Below, one piece after another: positions 24,738 to 32,544 of a stretch of 32,544 nt of DNA. Position 1 is the first letter of the stretch, and the number at the start of each line of letters is the position of its first letter. A model generated the notes under the pieces. That model was not told where the DNA came from. It saw nothing but the letters and a program-made list of their open reading frames with translations, and made no database searches. The translations under genes were made by a program, and so were the position numbers. This DNA is from an uncultured Acetatifactor sp. Its GTDB lineage: Bacteria; Bacillota; Clostridia; Lachnospirales; Lachnospiraceae. The stretch lies in contig CANQOL010000038.1 in NCBI GenBank assembly GCA_947625475.1, positions 1-32,544 of the forward strand, in the 5' to 3' direction.

Positions 24738-26219
24738 CTAGGAAACCAAGAGCCCAATGACCGTAAACAAATCCCCCGTGGAATCCGGATTCCTGCGGAT
24801 TTCCACCCGGTGAAGGGCCTTCTCGTCCGAGGCGTAAATTTCCTCGGTCTCCATGGCGGTCCCCCAGCCTCCCGGGAAATTCCCGTCCAGGGTGCGCACG
24901 CAGGTGCCGTCCACATACACGTCGAACTGGCCGTAGTCCCCGGTGACAGTCCGCTGATAGATCAGCCCGATGGCGGCGGCCTCCACCTCAAAGACAATCC
25001 CCTCCTCCCCGGAGTCCGTGTGCCAGTTATCCGGGAAATAGGAGTTCAGGGATGCCTTCTCAAAGCTCCCCCACTCCAGGGGCTCTATGCGGGAGCCGTC
25101 CAGGACCTGGGCCTGCTGGTAGCGCTGCTTGGTCAGGGGGCTCGCCTCAAAGGGCGCAATCTCCGTGCCGATTTCATCCAGCCTTGCGTAAACCCCATTT
25201 AAATAAGTGTAAAGAAGCTCTCCTATGATGGCGTGGCCCTTGTCGTTGGGGTGGATATTGTCCGGGGAGATCTCCTTCCAGGTCAGCTCTCCGGCCTCAA
25301 TCTGGGGCAGCACCGCGTTGCCGTAGCTGATCATGGGCACCTTGCAGCGAAAGCCCACCAGGGAATCGTTCTCCTGGGCGCTGGTGCCGTTTTCCTGGGT
25401 GGTGAACAGCAAAATCACCGCCGGGCTGCTCTCCCACAGCAGAATCCGGCGCACCAGGTTCTCATAGCTTTTCTGGTAAAAGGCGTTGTTCCCGTCGTTG
25501 ACGGAGAACTCCACAATCACCGCGTCCGGGTTGTAATCCAGCACGTCCTCCTGGACCCGGTGCACTCCCAGATAGGATGAGGTGCCTCCGATCCCCGCGT
25601 TTATATAGTTCACCTGGGTGTCCGGGAAGCGCTCCTGCCACCAGTCCCGGAAATAGGCCCCGTAGCACTTCTCCTTGTCCGAGGCGCTGTAGCCCTCGGT
25701 GATGGAGCCTCCGATCACCGCCACCGTCACGCTCTCCCCCGCCTGGGCCTTGCGCATGGCCGCCGCCAGCCGGGTCAGATCCCCCTCCATAAAGGAGGTG
25801 GCGCTCTCGTACATCTCGGGAGTCACATAGTGGGTCTGGAAGGGGATCCCCTCCGCCTGAGGGGAAGCGGTTTCCTCAGAGGAAGCTATTTCCTCAGAGG
25901 AAGCTATTTCCTCAGGGGAGGCGGAAGCTTCCAGAGCCTGACCGGCACTGTCCCCGTTTTCATACTCCTGCTGCCCGGCGGGCTCCCCTTCGGGGGAAGC
26001 CTGGCCGCCCCCCGCCCCGCCGCAGCCGGTCAGGGCAAGGGCCGCCGCCAGACACAGGGCCAGAAGCCTTCCGGATCTGCCGCCAAAGCCCCCGTCCCCA
26101 GCCCTTTCCCGGCAGGATCCGGCGTCCGCCCTCCTTCCCGCGCAGAGCCAGCCGGCCCCGGGCCTGCCGCCGGCTGACCTTTCATCTCTCTTCTCTCTTT
26201 TCCCGTCAATTCCTGCCAT
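24738..26219 (-). CDS. SGNH/GDSL esterase lipoprotein, probable acetylmannan esterase
   Basis: The SGNH fold is clear: block I AVIGGSITEG (Ser about 172), block II glycine in NAGIGGTSS, VEFSVNDG for the Asn block, and DNIHPNDKGH with the Asp/His pair. A C-terminal beta-sandwich (last 110 residues) follows. This order resembles the CE17-type esterases of Lachnospiraceae mannan loci, so 2-O-acetyl mannan esterase activity is plausible but inferred. The lipobox LTGC (C66) is preceded by an unusually long Arg/Gly-rich stretch of about 50 residues. A linker with EEIASS repeats follows. ATG at 26219 has GGAGG 9 bp upstream; the GTG at 26228 is too close. The start overlaps the end of the helicase gene by 14 bp. 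Confidence 0.85.
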   Translation of the reverse strand: MAGIDGKREKRDERSAGGRPGAGWLCAGRRADAGSCRERAGDGGFGGRSGRLLALCLAAALALTGCGGAGGGQASPEGEPAGQQEYENGDSAGQALEASASPEEIASSEEIASSEETASPQAEGIPFQTHYVTPEMYESATSFMEGDLTRLAAAMRKAQAGESVTVAVIGGSITEGYSASDKEKCYGAYFRDWWQERFPDTQVNYINAGIGGTSSYLGVHRVQEDVLDYNPDAVIVEFSVNDGNNAFYQKSYENLVRRILLWESSPAVILLFTTQENGTSAQENDSLVGFRCKVPMISYGNAVLPQIEAGELTWKEISPDNIHPNDKGHAIIGELLYTYLNGVYARLDEIGTEIAPFEASPLTKQRYQQAQVLDGSRIEPLEWGSFEKASLNSYFPDNWHTDSGEEGIVFEVEAAAIGLIYQRTVTGDYGQFDVYVDGTCVRTLDGNFPGGWGTAMETEEIYASDEKALHRVEIRRNPDSTGDLFTVIGLLVS

Positions 26220-28419
26220 CTTCATCACCCTCCATATCTCTTTTCAGTCCCTCAAAGTCCAGATAATCCTCCACAAACTGCCTGCGCAGAAGCACCTGGG
26301 GCACAAACTCGTTGTACTTGCCCCGCACCTGGATCTTCTCCGGCAGGGGCAGCCTGCTTACATCCGGCCGGGAGCTTAAGATCTCCCCTATGATCCCCTC
26401 CAGCTTTTCCTTCCCCTCCTGGAAAAACACCTCCAGGTAGACGCTCTTTGCAAAGGCCGGCCTGCTCTTGATCCCCCGCTGGCGCAGCAGATAGTGGAGG
26501 GTCAGCATCTGGCGGGTTCCCACCCAGGGAAATACCGCGTAGCGCACATCCGACAGGGGCGTCACCAGATTTTCCAGGATCCCGCTGCCCCTGGCAATAT
26601 AGCGGATCTCTTCCAGCCGCTCCCGGCAGCTCTCACTTAAATAGGGAAAGGACTCTTCCCCCGCCAGGATCCGCCGCATTCTGCGCACCAGCACCGTGTG
26701 GTATTCCCCCTCAAAATCCACGTCCCAGTCCACCACGGAGACCCCCGGCACCTTCTTTACAAAAATCACCTTGGATTTCAGGTTGAGCTCCACCGTCTCC
26801 CAGGACATGCCCGCCAGGGCAAAGCGCACTCCCACCGGGTAGGGCTTGTCCACGGTGCCGATGGTGCGGTTCTCATCCTTCACCAGCAGATACTCCGGGG
26901 CCTCGAACACCGTCAGGAATTTGTAGCTGCTGACCACCTTCTCCCCCTCCCGGCCGATCATCAGCCCGCCTTCCTCCGAACGGGCCAGCTGGCCGGTCTC
27001 CAGCATATACTCCAAAAGAATCCGGTAATCCTCCCGGGTAATATGCCGGAAGGGCCCCAGGGAGAGCACCTTCCGGGCCAGGTCAGAGGCCCCAAGCTCC
27101 CCGCCGCTCTTTAAGCAGCTTAATGTCTGGTGGTAGAGCAGATTGTAGGGGTGGCGCCGGGGCGGGATGGGCTCCACCCAGTGCTCCCTCAGATACAGCT
27201 CCACAATCCCGATGGCCCGTATAAAATCCCAGTTGATGGGGCCTAAGGACTCCTGGGCGGGGATCTTCAGGTTTTCCACAAAGGTAAAGAGAAGCTGGGG
27301 GATCTGTCCCCGGCGGCCGCACCGGCCCAGCCTCTGGGCAAAGCTGGATACGTCGGGAGGCGCTCCCACCTGGACCACCTGGTCCAGGGAGCCGATGTCG
27401 ATCCCCAGCTCCAGGGTCACGGTGGCTCCGGCCACGATCTTCTCCTCCTCCGACTTCATCTCCTGTTCCGTGCTCTCCCGCAGCTGGGCGGACACATTGC
27501 CGTGATGGACCCGGTACACGTCCGGGGCCTTTTTCTCCAGGGCCAGCTGCCGCAGATGGGCCATAATAAACTCCGTCTCCTCCCGGCTGTTGGCAAAGAT
27601 AATGGTCTTTTTGTCCAAGGTCTGCCGGAACAGATACTCATAGTGCTGACGGTCTCCCGCCCCCTCCTGGCCGGGGCCGCCCTCCTGCCCCTTCTCCCCC
27701 TCGGTATCCCTCTCATCCGCCCAGTTCACAAAGCGCTCCATGTGAAGCCGCAGCCGCTTTTTCCCCTCGGGGGTCACCGGGGCGGCGCAGGCCCTGCCGG
27801 TGCCGGTGGAGAGCCACTCCTTTGCCAGGGACAGATCCCCCAGGGTGGCGGAGAGGCCGATCCGCCGTGGATTGACCCCTGTCAGATCCCGGAGCCGCTC
27901 CAGCACGCAGAGCAGCTGAATCCCCCGGGCGTCCCGCATGAAATAGTGAACCTCGTCGATAATCACAAACCTAAGGTCCGAAAACAGGGAAAGGCACGCC
28001 CCCCTCTTGTTGGTGAGCAGGCTCTCCAGAGACTCAGGGGTGATCTGCAGGATCCCCTCCGGATGCTTTAAAAGCCGGTTCTTCCGGGTCAGGGACGCAT
28101 CCCCGTGCCACTTGGTCACCGGAATATGGGAGTCCAAAAGGAGCTGTTCCAGACGCTGGAACTGATCGTTGATCAGCGCCTTCAGCGGGGAAATGTACAG
28201 CACCCCCACGGAGGCGGAGGGTTCCTCCCAAAGCCTGGTCAGCACCGGCAGGAAGGCCGCCTCCGTCTTGCCGCTGGCGGTGCCGGAGGAGAGCAGCAGA
28301 TTGTCCTGGCTCTCAAAGATCACCTGGCAGGCCGCCACCTGCCCCGGCCTCAGCTCCTCCCACTTGTTCTCATAGATATAGTCCTGTATAAATGGGGCCA
28401 GTCTCTCAAACATGCCCAT
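26206..28419 (-). CDS. BrxHI/Lhr-like DEVH-box helicase
   Basis: This 737-residue superfamily 2 ATP-dependent nucleic acid helicase shows Q-motif-like RPGQ, motif I SGTASGKTEAA, motif II DEVH in VIIDEVHYF, motif III LSATLGD, and motif VI QRLGRCGRRG. Its C-terminal half has the accessory region typical of Lhr-like helicases of BREX type 2 and related modules. It would unwind or remodel DNA together with the neighbouring ATPase and TerB protein. GGAGG lies 6 bp before the ATG. It is the third gene of the cassette, separated from the ATPase gene by a 172-bp gap filled partly with tandem repeats, and its end overlaps the SGNH gene. Confidence 0.88.
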   Translation of the reverse strand: MGMFERLAPFIQDYIYENKWEELRPGQVAACQVIFESQDNLLLSSGTASGKTEAAFLPVLTRLWEEPSASVGVLYISPLKALINDQFQRLEQLLLDSHIPVTKWHGDASLTRKNRLLKHPEGILQITPESLESLLTNKRGACLSLFSDLRFVIIDEVHYFMRDARGIQLLCVLERLRDLTGVNPRRIGLSATLGDLSLAKEWLSTGTGRACAAPVTPEGKKRLRLHMERFVNWADERDTEGEKGQEGGPGQEGAGDRQHYEYLFRQTLDKKTIIFANSREETEFIMAHLRQLALEKKAPDVYRVHHGNVSAQLRESTEQEMKSEEEKIVAGATVTLELGIDIGSLDQVVQVGAPPDVSSFAQRLGRCGRRGQIPQLLFTFVENLKIPAQESLGPINWDFIRAIGIVELYLREHWVEPIPPRRHPYNLLYHQTLSCLKSGGELGASDLARKVLSLGPFRHITREDYRILLEYMLETGQLARSEEGGLMIGREGEKVVSSYKFLTVFEAPEYLLVKDENRTIGTVDKPYPVGVRFALAGMSWETVELNLKSKVIFVKKVPGVSVVDWDVDFEGEYHTVLVRRMRRILAGEESFPYLSESCRERLEEIRYIARGSGILENLVTPLSDVRYAVFPWVGTRQMLTLHYLLRQRGIKSRPAFAKSVYLEVFFQEGKEKLEGIIGEILSSRPDVSRLPLPEKIQVRGKYNEFVPQVLLRRQFVEDYLDFEGLKRDMEGDEDGRN

Positions 28420-28500
28420 GACAATCCTCCCTGTCTGCTCCGCAGCCGCTCCCCGGGGGCAGGCCCTTTTTACCCGTCACCCTTCCCCGGGAACAGACAT

Positions 28501-28582
28501 CCTTTCGTCCGCCGCCCTCTCCGGGAGCAGGCTGCCTTTCGTCCGCCGCCCTCTCCGAAAGCAGGCTGCCTTTCGTCCGCCG
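28501..28582. repeat. 34-bp tandem repeat between ATPase and helicase genes
   Basis: The unit beginning CCTTTCGTCCGCCG starts at 28501, 28535 and 28569: two full 34-bp copies and a partial third. It fills the middle of the gap between the ATPase stop and the helicase start. No frame across it looks coding, and it contains no obvious promoter. It may be a slippage-derived spacer. Confidence 0.85.
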
Positions 28583-28591
28583 GGGTCAGTC

Positions 28592-29905
28592 TTACACCTC
28601 GAACTCCGAGAACTCGTCCTCCGCCTCCCGGTTTTCGCCGCCCAGGGCCGCCTGAAAGCTGTTGTCCCCCAGAATGTCCGCCGCCTTCCGGTCCGGGTTC
28701 TGGTACAGGATGTTCAGAAGCTCTATAAAATCCCGGATAATCTCCCGGGGGGTGATGTGGGTTTTGGCCCCCACCCGGTTGTACTCCACCGTGAGGAAAT
28801 AGACCAGATCCTCCTGAGACAAAATGGGCTCATAGCCGTAGAGGCCGGCGTGGATATCCCGGAGCTTTTCCACCAGAATGTACATTTCCTCCTGGGAGAG
28901 CATCTCCAGGCGGATAATGGGCGCGGTCAGGTCCCGAAGCCCCTCCCCGGCGAAATGTCCCTGGGAAAGGCGGGAGCGCAGAGCCTCATAGCTGAACACG
29001 CCCCGATAGGTATCCTCCATGCACTGGGGAGTACCGCCCATCAAAAAGCCGATATGCTTTGCCTTCCCCTGGAGCACATCATTGTACATGGTGAGGATCT
29101 TCTCGTAATTGTTGGCCCGGGTGACGGAATTGGGAATCTTGTAAATATTCACCAACTCGTCGATGATCACCAGCAGCCCCTTATATCCGGCCCCCACCAG
29201 GAAAGCGGCAAACAGCTTCAGGAAATCGTACCAGGTTTCGTCCGTGACAATAAAGTTGATGCCCAGCTCCTCCCTGGCCTCCCGGCGGGAGGCGTACTCC
29301 CCCCGGAACCACTTGAGGACCCGGGATTTCAGGCCCTCGTCCCCCTCCTGATAGGCCTCCCAGTAGAGGGCCACCGCCCGGGCGAACTCGAAGCCGTTGA
29401 CCATCCCCTCTAAAGAGAGGGCCACCTGATAAATGCGCCGCTCCACCAGCTCCCGGAATTCCTCCCCCTGGGCGCCGGTCTGGGCCATGACCTCCCCCTG
29501 AATGCCGGAAATCCACTTTTCCAAAATCAACGGCAGGGCGCCTCCGTCGGGCTTCGCCTTGGTGGACAGATTCCGGATCAGCTCCTTGTAGGTGGCCAGT
29601 CCCTGTCCCTTGGTGCCGGCAAAGCGCCTCTCCGGGGACAGGTCCGCATCCACCACCGCAAAGCCTCTGGCGGCGGCGTGATTGCGGATGGTCTGGAGCA
29701 GGAAGCTCTTGCCGCTGCCGTACTTGCCCACGATGAAGCGGAAGGAGGCTCCCCCCTCCTGAATCATGTCAATATCCCCCAGAATGGCCTCAATCTCCCG
29801 GGTGCGTCCCACCGTAATATACTCCAGCCCCGTGCGGGGCACCACGCCCCCCTTCAGGGCGTTGATCAAAATATTGGCAATTCTAGTCGGAACCTGTCTG
29901 GCCAT
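28592..29905 (-). CDS. BrxD-like (DUF2791) P-loop ATPase
   Basis: This 437-residue protein has a Walker A GKYGSGKS at 60-67 and a Walker B LLVIIDELVNI around residue 245. The N-terminal segment IVG/VPRTGLEYITVGR is typical of BrxD/DUF2791 ATPases. These are ORC/Cdc6-like AAA+ proteins found with Lhr-type helicases in BREX type 2 and in TerB-N/TerB-C cassettes; they are thought to act on DNA. The final 30 residues are acidic. Its ATG overlaps the TerB gene by 23 bp, indicating translational coupling. No membrane segment is seen. Confidence 0.87.
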   Translation of the reverse strand: MARQVPTRIANILINALKGGVVPRTGLEYITVGRTREIEAILGDIDMIQEGGASFRFIVGKYGSGKSFLLQTIRNHAAARGFAVVDADLSPERRFAGTKGQGLATYKELIRNLSTKAKPDGGALPLILEKWISGIQGEVMAQTGAQGEEFRELVERRIYQVALSLEGMVNGFEFARAVALYWEAYQEGDEGLKSRVLKWFRGEYASRREAREELGINFIVTDETWYDFLKLFAAFLVGAGYKGLLVIIDELVNIYKIPNSVTRANNYEKILTMYNDVLQGKAKHIGFLMGGTPQCMEDTYRGVFSYEALRSRLSQGHFAGEGLRDLTAPIIRLEMLSQEEMYILVEKLRDIHAGLYGYEPILSQEDLVYFLTVEYNRVGAKTHITPREIIRDFIELLNILYQNPDRKAADILGDNSFQAALGGENREAEDEFSEFEV

Positions 29906-32012
29906 TTTCTCTCACCATTTCCTTTACCTGTTCTGCATAGTCCTCATAGAGGGCAGGGCCCTCATCCGCCAGGGCGTCCCCCAGGACGTCCATGGCTTTC
30001 CCGTTTATCCCCTCCAGCAAAACCTCCAGCATGACCCCCTCCCGGTCCGCAAAGGCCCGCAGGCCCTCCCCGCCGCGGGAGAGGATCTCCAGGGCCTCTC
30101 TCTCCCTGGGAGTCAGAACCTGCCACAGCTCTCTCCAGGGATCCTCCGGGGCAGCGCCAGGGCTCACAGCAGGGGGCAGGCCCTTGGCGGGGGCTGCGGC
30201 CAAGGGCAGTTCCGGATCGGCGGCCGGAATCTGATCCTGGGCAGGAGCCGCAGCCAGCCCGGGAAGAGCACTCTCCCGAGAGGCCTCCCAAGGGCTCTCA
30301 CCCACCGGCCCCGTGGAAGCTGCGGATCCTTCCCAGGCCCGTCCCTGCCCAGCCTCCGCCGCCCCGGCAGGCACGGGCCAGGGCTCTTCCTCCGGCACCG
30401 TCAGCCTCTCCTGGGTGAGCAGGGCCTCCCGGCGGATCCGCTCCAGCCGGCCCGCATCCACCGTCACCACCGTCCGGGTCGCCTCCCGGTAAAACGCCTC
30501 CGCCGCCCGGGTGATCTCATCTTCCAGACGGATCCCCTCCACCTCCAGCCGGGCCCTCAAAAGAGGGGACAGGTTCTTTTGATCCGCGCTCAGCCGACGG
30601 GGATATCCCGTGAGCCTGCGCAGAGACGCCTCCGTCTGCCGCAGCAGATACTCCGCCAGCTTTTTCCCGCTTCCGGCAGCCAGATTCCTGCTCACAATCC
30701 ATTGGCCGCGGTTACAGAAATACGCCTCCCGGGAGGAAAGGATCACCCTCCGGTCCCGCTGGGGGGCCCAGGGATAAAAGAGCGCCCCCTGAAAGGGAAT
30801 CCACAGCGCCGCGCTCCGGCCCGGCGCAAAGAGAAGATCCTCCAGAAGGATCCCTTTCCCCGCCAGGAGCTCCCCCAGTCTTCCCTCCACAAAGCACACA
30901 CAGTCCTCGATCAGATCCCTCCGCTCCGGAGTATAAAATTTGGACTTCCGAATATCGTACCCGGACAGGGCGCAGAGCAGGGCAAAGCTCCCCTGAGCCT
31001 CCTCCAGCTCCGGATAGTACCCCTCCAGATTGTTTTCCGCCGCGAACTCCCGGAAGCTACCGGGGAGCTCATAATAAATATAATAATCCTTCAGCCACCG
31101 CACCACATAAGAGTCCAGGGCGGCGTCATGGGCCCGGTATTCCCTCCAGAAAAAAAGGATCCGCTCCAGCCCTTCCTTAGGGCTGTCCACCCCGATATTG
31201 GACAGAAGCTCATAGAGGTACAAAAAGGCATAGGACAGGGAGGTCGGCCTCACAGTTCCCCGGCGGACCTGAGTGCGCCAGGTAAAATAGGTTCGCAGCT
31301 GCCGGTAGCCCATAAGCTGGTAAAAAGGATAGTAGGCAGAATAGGGCGCGCTCTCCGGATATTCGTCCTCAAAGTCCTTCATAAAAATGCCCTGCCGGTA
31401 GAAAACCCGGGCATTCTCCCGCCGGACGTTCCCGTCGTAAAACCGGGATTCCCCCCAGGAGCGGGACCGCTCCTGCCGGCCGATCTCCCGCATCCGCTCA
31501 AAGAGCTCCCGCACAGGATCCGGCCGGAAAAGCACCTCTCCCCCGGCTGGCTCCCGCCCGGAAAATGCCTCTCCCCCGGCCGGCTCCCGCCTGGAAAATG
31601 CCTCCGCACCGGCCGGCCCCCGCCCGGAAAGCACCTCTCCCCCGGCCGGCTCTCCCGCAGACTCCCGCCCGGAAAGTACCTCTCCCCCGGCCGGCTCTCC
31701 CGCAGGCTCCCGCGAAAGCACCTCCCTCTCTGCCGGAACCGCCTCCCTGCGCACATACCGTCCCACTCCCGGGAACGGCCCGCCCTCATACTCGATCTCA
31801 TAGCGGGGGACGGCGGGCTCTGATGCGGAGCCGGCAGCAGCCTCCGGCCTCCGGCCGCTTCTCCGAAAGCCCCGCTCCCCGGAGGCCGCAGGGATCCTCT
31901 CTCCGAGGATCCCTGCTCCGAGGCTCTCTCTTCTCCCGCTGTCCTCTTCCTCCAGGATCTCCTCGAAAAGCCAAAAGGCGTCGCTTTCTCTCTGCCGTCC
32001 GTCTGTGTCCAT
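29883..32012 (-). CDS. TerB-N/TerB-C domain protein
   Basis: This 709-residue soluble protein has a low-complexity N-terminal part (to about residue 170) with repeated REPAGGEVLSGR-like units. A TerB-N domain follows at about 200-310 (GIFMKDFEDEYP, YYPFYQLMGYRQLRTYFTWR). A central helical domain lies at about 310-560, an Ala/Pro-rich linker at about 575-625, and a TerB-C-like C-terminus (REREALEILSRGGEGLRAFA, LEGINGKAMDVLGD). TerB-N/TerB-C proteins occur with an ATPase and a helicase in predicted DNA-processing or defence modules (Anantharaman and colleagues' analysis of Ter systems). AAGGAGG lies 14 bp before the ATG, a longer than usual spacing, and no nearer start exists in frame. It is the first gene after its promoter. 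Confidence 0.85.
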   Translation of the reverse strand: MDTDGRQRESDAFWLFEEILEEEDSGRRESLGAGILGERIPAASGERGFRRSGRRPEAAAGSASEPAVPRYEIEYEGGPFPGVGRYVRREAVPAEREVLSREPAGEPAGGEVLSGRESAGEPAGGEVLSGRGPAGAEAFSRREPAGGEAFSGREPAGGEVLFRPDPVRELFERMREIGRQERSRSWGESRFYDGNVRRENARVFYRQGIFMKDFEDEYPESAPYSAYYPFYQLMGYRQLRTYFTWRTQVRRGTVRPTSLSYAFLYLYELLSNIGVDSPKEGLERILFFWREYRAHDAALDSYVVRWLKDYYIYYELPGSFREFAAENNLEGYYPELEEAQGSFALLCALSGYDIRKSKFYTPERRDLIEDCVCFVEGRLGELLAGKGILLEDLLFAPGRSAALWIPFQGALFYPWAPQRDRRVILSSREAYFCNRGQWIVSRNLAAGSGKKLAEYLLRQTEASLRRLTGYPRRLSADQKNLSPLLRARLEVEGIRLEDEITRAAEAFYREATRTVVTVDAGRLERIRREALLTQERLTVPEEEPWPVPAGAAEAGQGRAWEGSAASTGPVGESPWEASRESALPGLAAAPAQDQIPAADPELPLAAAPAKGLPPAVSPGAAPEDPWRELWQVLTPREREALEILSRGGEGLRAFADREGVMLEVLLEGINGKAMDVLGDALADEGPALYEDYAEQVKEMVRENGQTGSD
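31515..31705 (-). repeat. Coding tandem repeat in TerB protein
   Basis: The block CTCTCCCCCGGCCGGCTC and variants recur about six times (for example near 31536, 31570, 31640 and 31680), coding for PAGGEVLSGR-like units of about 11-16 residues. Copy number is imperfect and unit length varies, so this is an expandable, disordered linker rather than a folded domain. Confidence 0.75.
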
Positions 32013-32087
32013 CGGTCTGGCCTTTCCCTCCTTGCAGGTTTTATTTCCGCAGGGCGCCGCAGTTCTCCCGCCGCTCCCTTCCCGCTT

Positions 32088-32116
32088 AGTATATCACGCG
32101 GCGAACGAATGTTCAA
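32088..32116 (-). promoter_or_regulatory. Promoter of the TerB/ATPase/helicase cassette
   Basis: On the minus strand TTGAAC (32116-32111) and TATACT (32093-32088) are spaced by exactly 17 bp. The transcript would start near 32081 and give a leader of about 70 nt before the TerB ATG. Confidence 0.75.
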
Positions 32117-32159
32117 TCATTCTTTGAGCAGCCTGATAGGAGAACCCTCTTTTCAAACT

Positions 32160-32400
32160 CTAATTTCCACCGTCCTCTTCCCATGCCCCCTGGGTGTAGG
32201 TTTCGTCCGCCAAATCGCTGATACCTGTCAGCAGCATAATGATACCCTGTACCTTGTGCGGCTGAATGATATAAACGCCTTTCTGCAGCGCATCCTCCAC
32301 TACAATCTCGGCGGCAGGCAGCGGCTTCAGATGATGATAAACCTGCCCTGTAGACCCGAAACCACATCTCTCCTGTCACACTGCGGTTGACAAAGTTCCG
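32160..32400 (-). pseudogene. Frameshifted remnant of a winged-helix regulator
   Basis: Reading the minus strand from 32354 to the TAG at 32160-32162 gives a 64-residue tail, STGQVYHHLKPL...KGVYIIQPHKVQGIIMLL..., which resembles the C-terminal DNA-binding part of ArsR-like winged-helix proteins. A stop lies upstream in that frame, while the preceding residues (SVTGEMWF) continue in another frame, so a one-base shift near 32355-32361 is likely. No upstream start or remaining N-terminal half is recognisable to the window end. It is a broken gene, probably of a regulator once located here; family identity is tentative. Confidence 0.6.
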
Positions 32401-32544
32401 CGCCGATGCGGTGGACTTGGGAGCTTGACCATGCTATACTAAATTCACCGCGGAAAAATAAAATCTTTTAAAGCAATTTGGTGATATGTCAAGAGTAAAT
32501 TGAAAAAGAAATAACCCAAAAACCAGTAAAAAAGGGTACAAGAA
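32401..32544. other. AT-rich flank without recognised gene
   Basis: The last 140 bp become conspicuously AT-rich (from about 32450) compared with the GC-rich cassette before them. No start, RNA gene or promoter could be supported. It may be the edge of another integrated element, or an ordinary intergenic region. Confidence 0.4.

Noticed and set aside
29766..31823. 685-codon plus-strand frame opposite the TerB gene
   Set aside because: Very Pro/Arg-rich shadow reading with no motif; the minus-strand TerB reading has clear domains and promoter.
26206..32012. Complete BREX type 2 system
   Set aside because: PglX, PglZ, PglW and PglY genes are not in the window; only the ATPase and helicase resemble BREX parts.
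32387..32442. Plus-strand promoter from TTGACA near 32387 or TTGACC near 32426 to TATACT
   Set aside because: Spacings are far from 16-18 bp for either pairing and no plus-strand gene follows in the window.

Overview
The window looks like a chromosomal segment from a fairly GC-rich member of the Clostridia, most likely a gut Lachnospiraceae. The reasons are strong AGGAGG-type ribosome binding sites, Gram-positive lipoprotein signals, CUT1-type sugar transporters without a dedicated ATPase, and a beta-mannan degradation gene set. The genus assignment is inference only.

Layout. (1) Positions 1-4749, plus strand: a two-copy 60/61-bp tandem repeat, a clear promoter, a small TSCPD-domain protein, a palindromic hairpin element, murG, and a 996-residue membrane sensor that fuses a propeller-type ectodomain to a cytoplasmic HD-GYP domain. 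A bidirectional terminator at about 4774-4805 separates this from everything downstream. (2) Positions 4783-24405, minus strand, read from high to low coordinates: lipoprotein GH26 beta-mannanase with a CBM-like module, YesL-type membrane protein, a 1010-residue solute-binding protein, a MalF/MalG-type permease pair, NHL/TPR membrane protein, YIP1-family membrane protein, DUF5696 protein, a second MalF/MalG-type pair, a lipoprotein with three near-identical repeats, a classical lipoprotein solute-binding protein, a GH130 beta-mannoside phosphorylase, and a NodB-type deacetylase. Most junctions overlap or are very short, so much of it is probably co-transcribed. A good promoter (24465-24493) and three CTAAA-centred sites spaced exactly 32 bp apart (24639-24711) lie upstream of the mannanase gene. 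(3) Positions 24738-32012, minus strand: a three-gene module (TerB-N/TerB-C protein, BrxD-like P-loop ATPase, BrxHI/Lhr-like helicase) driven by its own promoter (32088-32116), with an SGNH esterase lipoprotein gene overlapping the helicase end. (4) Positions 32160-32544: a frameshifted winged-helix regulator remnant and an AT-rich flank.

How it fits together. By inference, the SGNH esterase would deacetylate mannan outside the cell and GH26 would cut it. The repeat lipoprotein and the two solute-binding proteins would capture oligosaccharides, the two permease pairs would import them using an ATPase encoded elsewhere, and GH130 would phosphorolyse them inside. The NHL/TPR, YIP1, DUF5696 and YesL proteins have no obvious catalytic role and are the least explained part of the transport cluster. 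The helicase/ATPase/TerB cassette resembles predicted DNA-processing or anti-phage modules and is joined to the sugar locus by overlapping genes.
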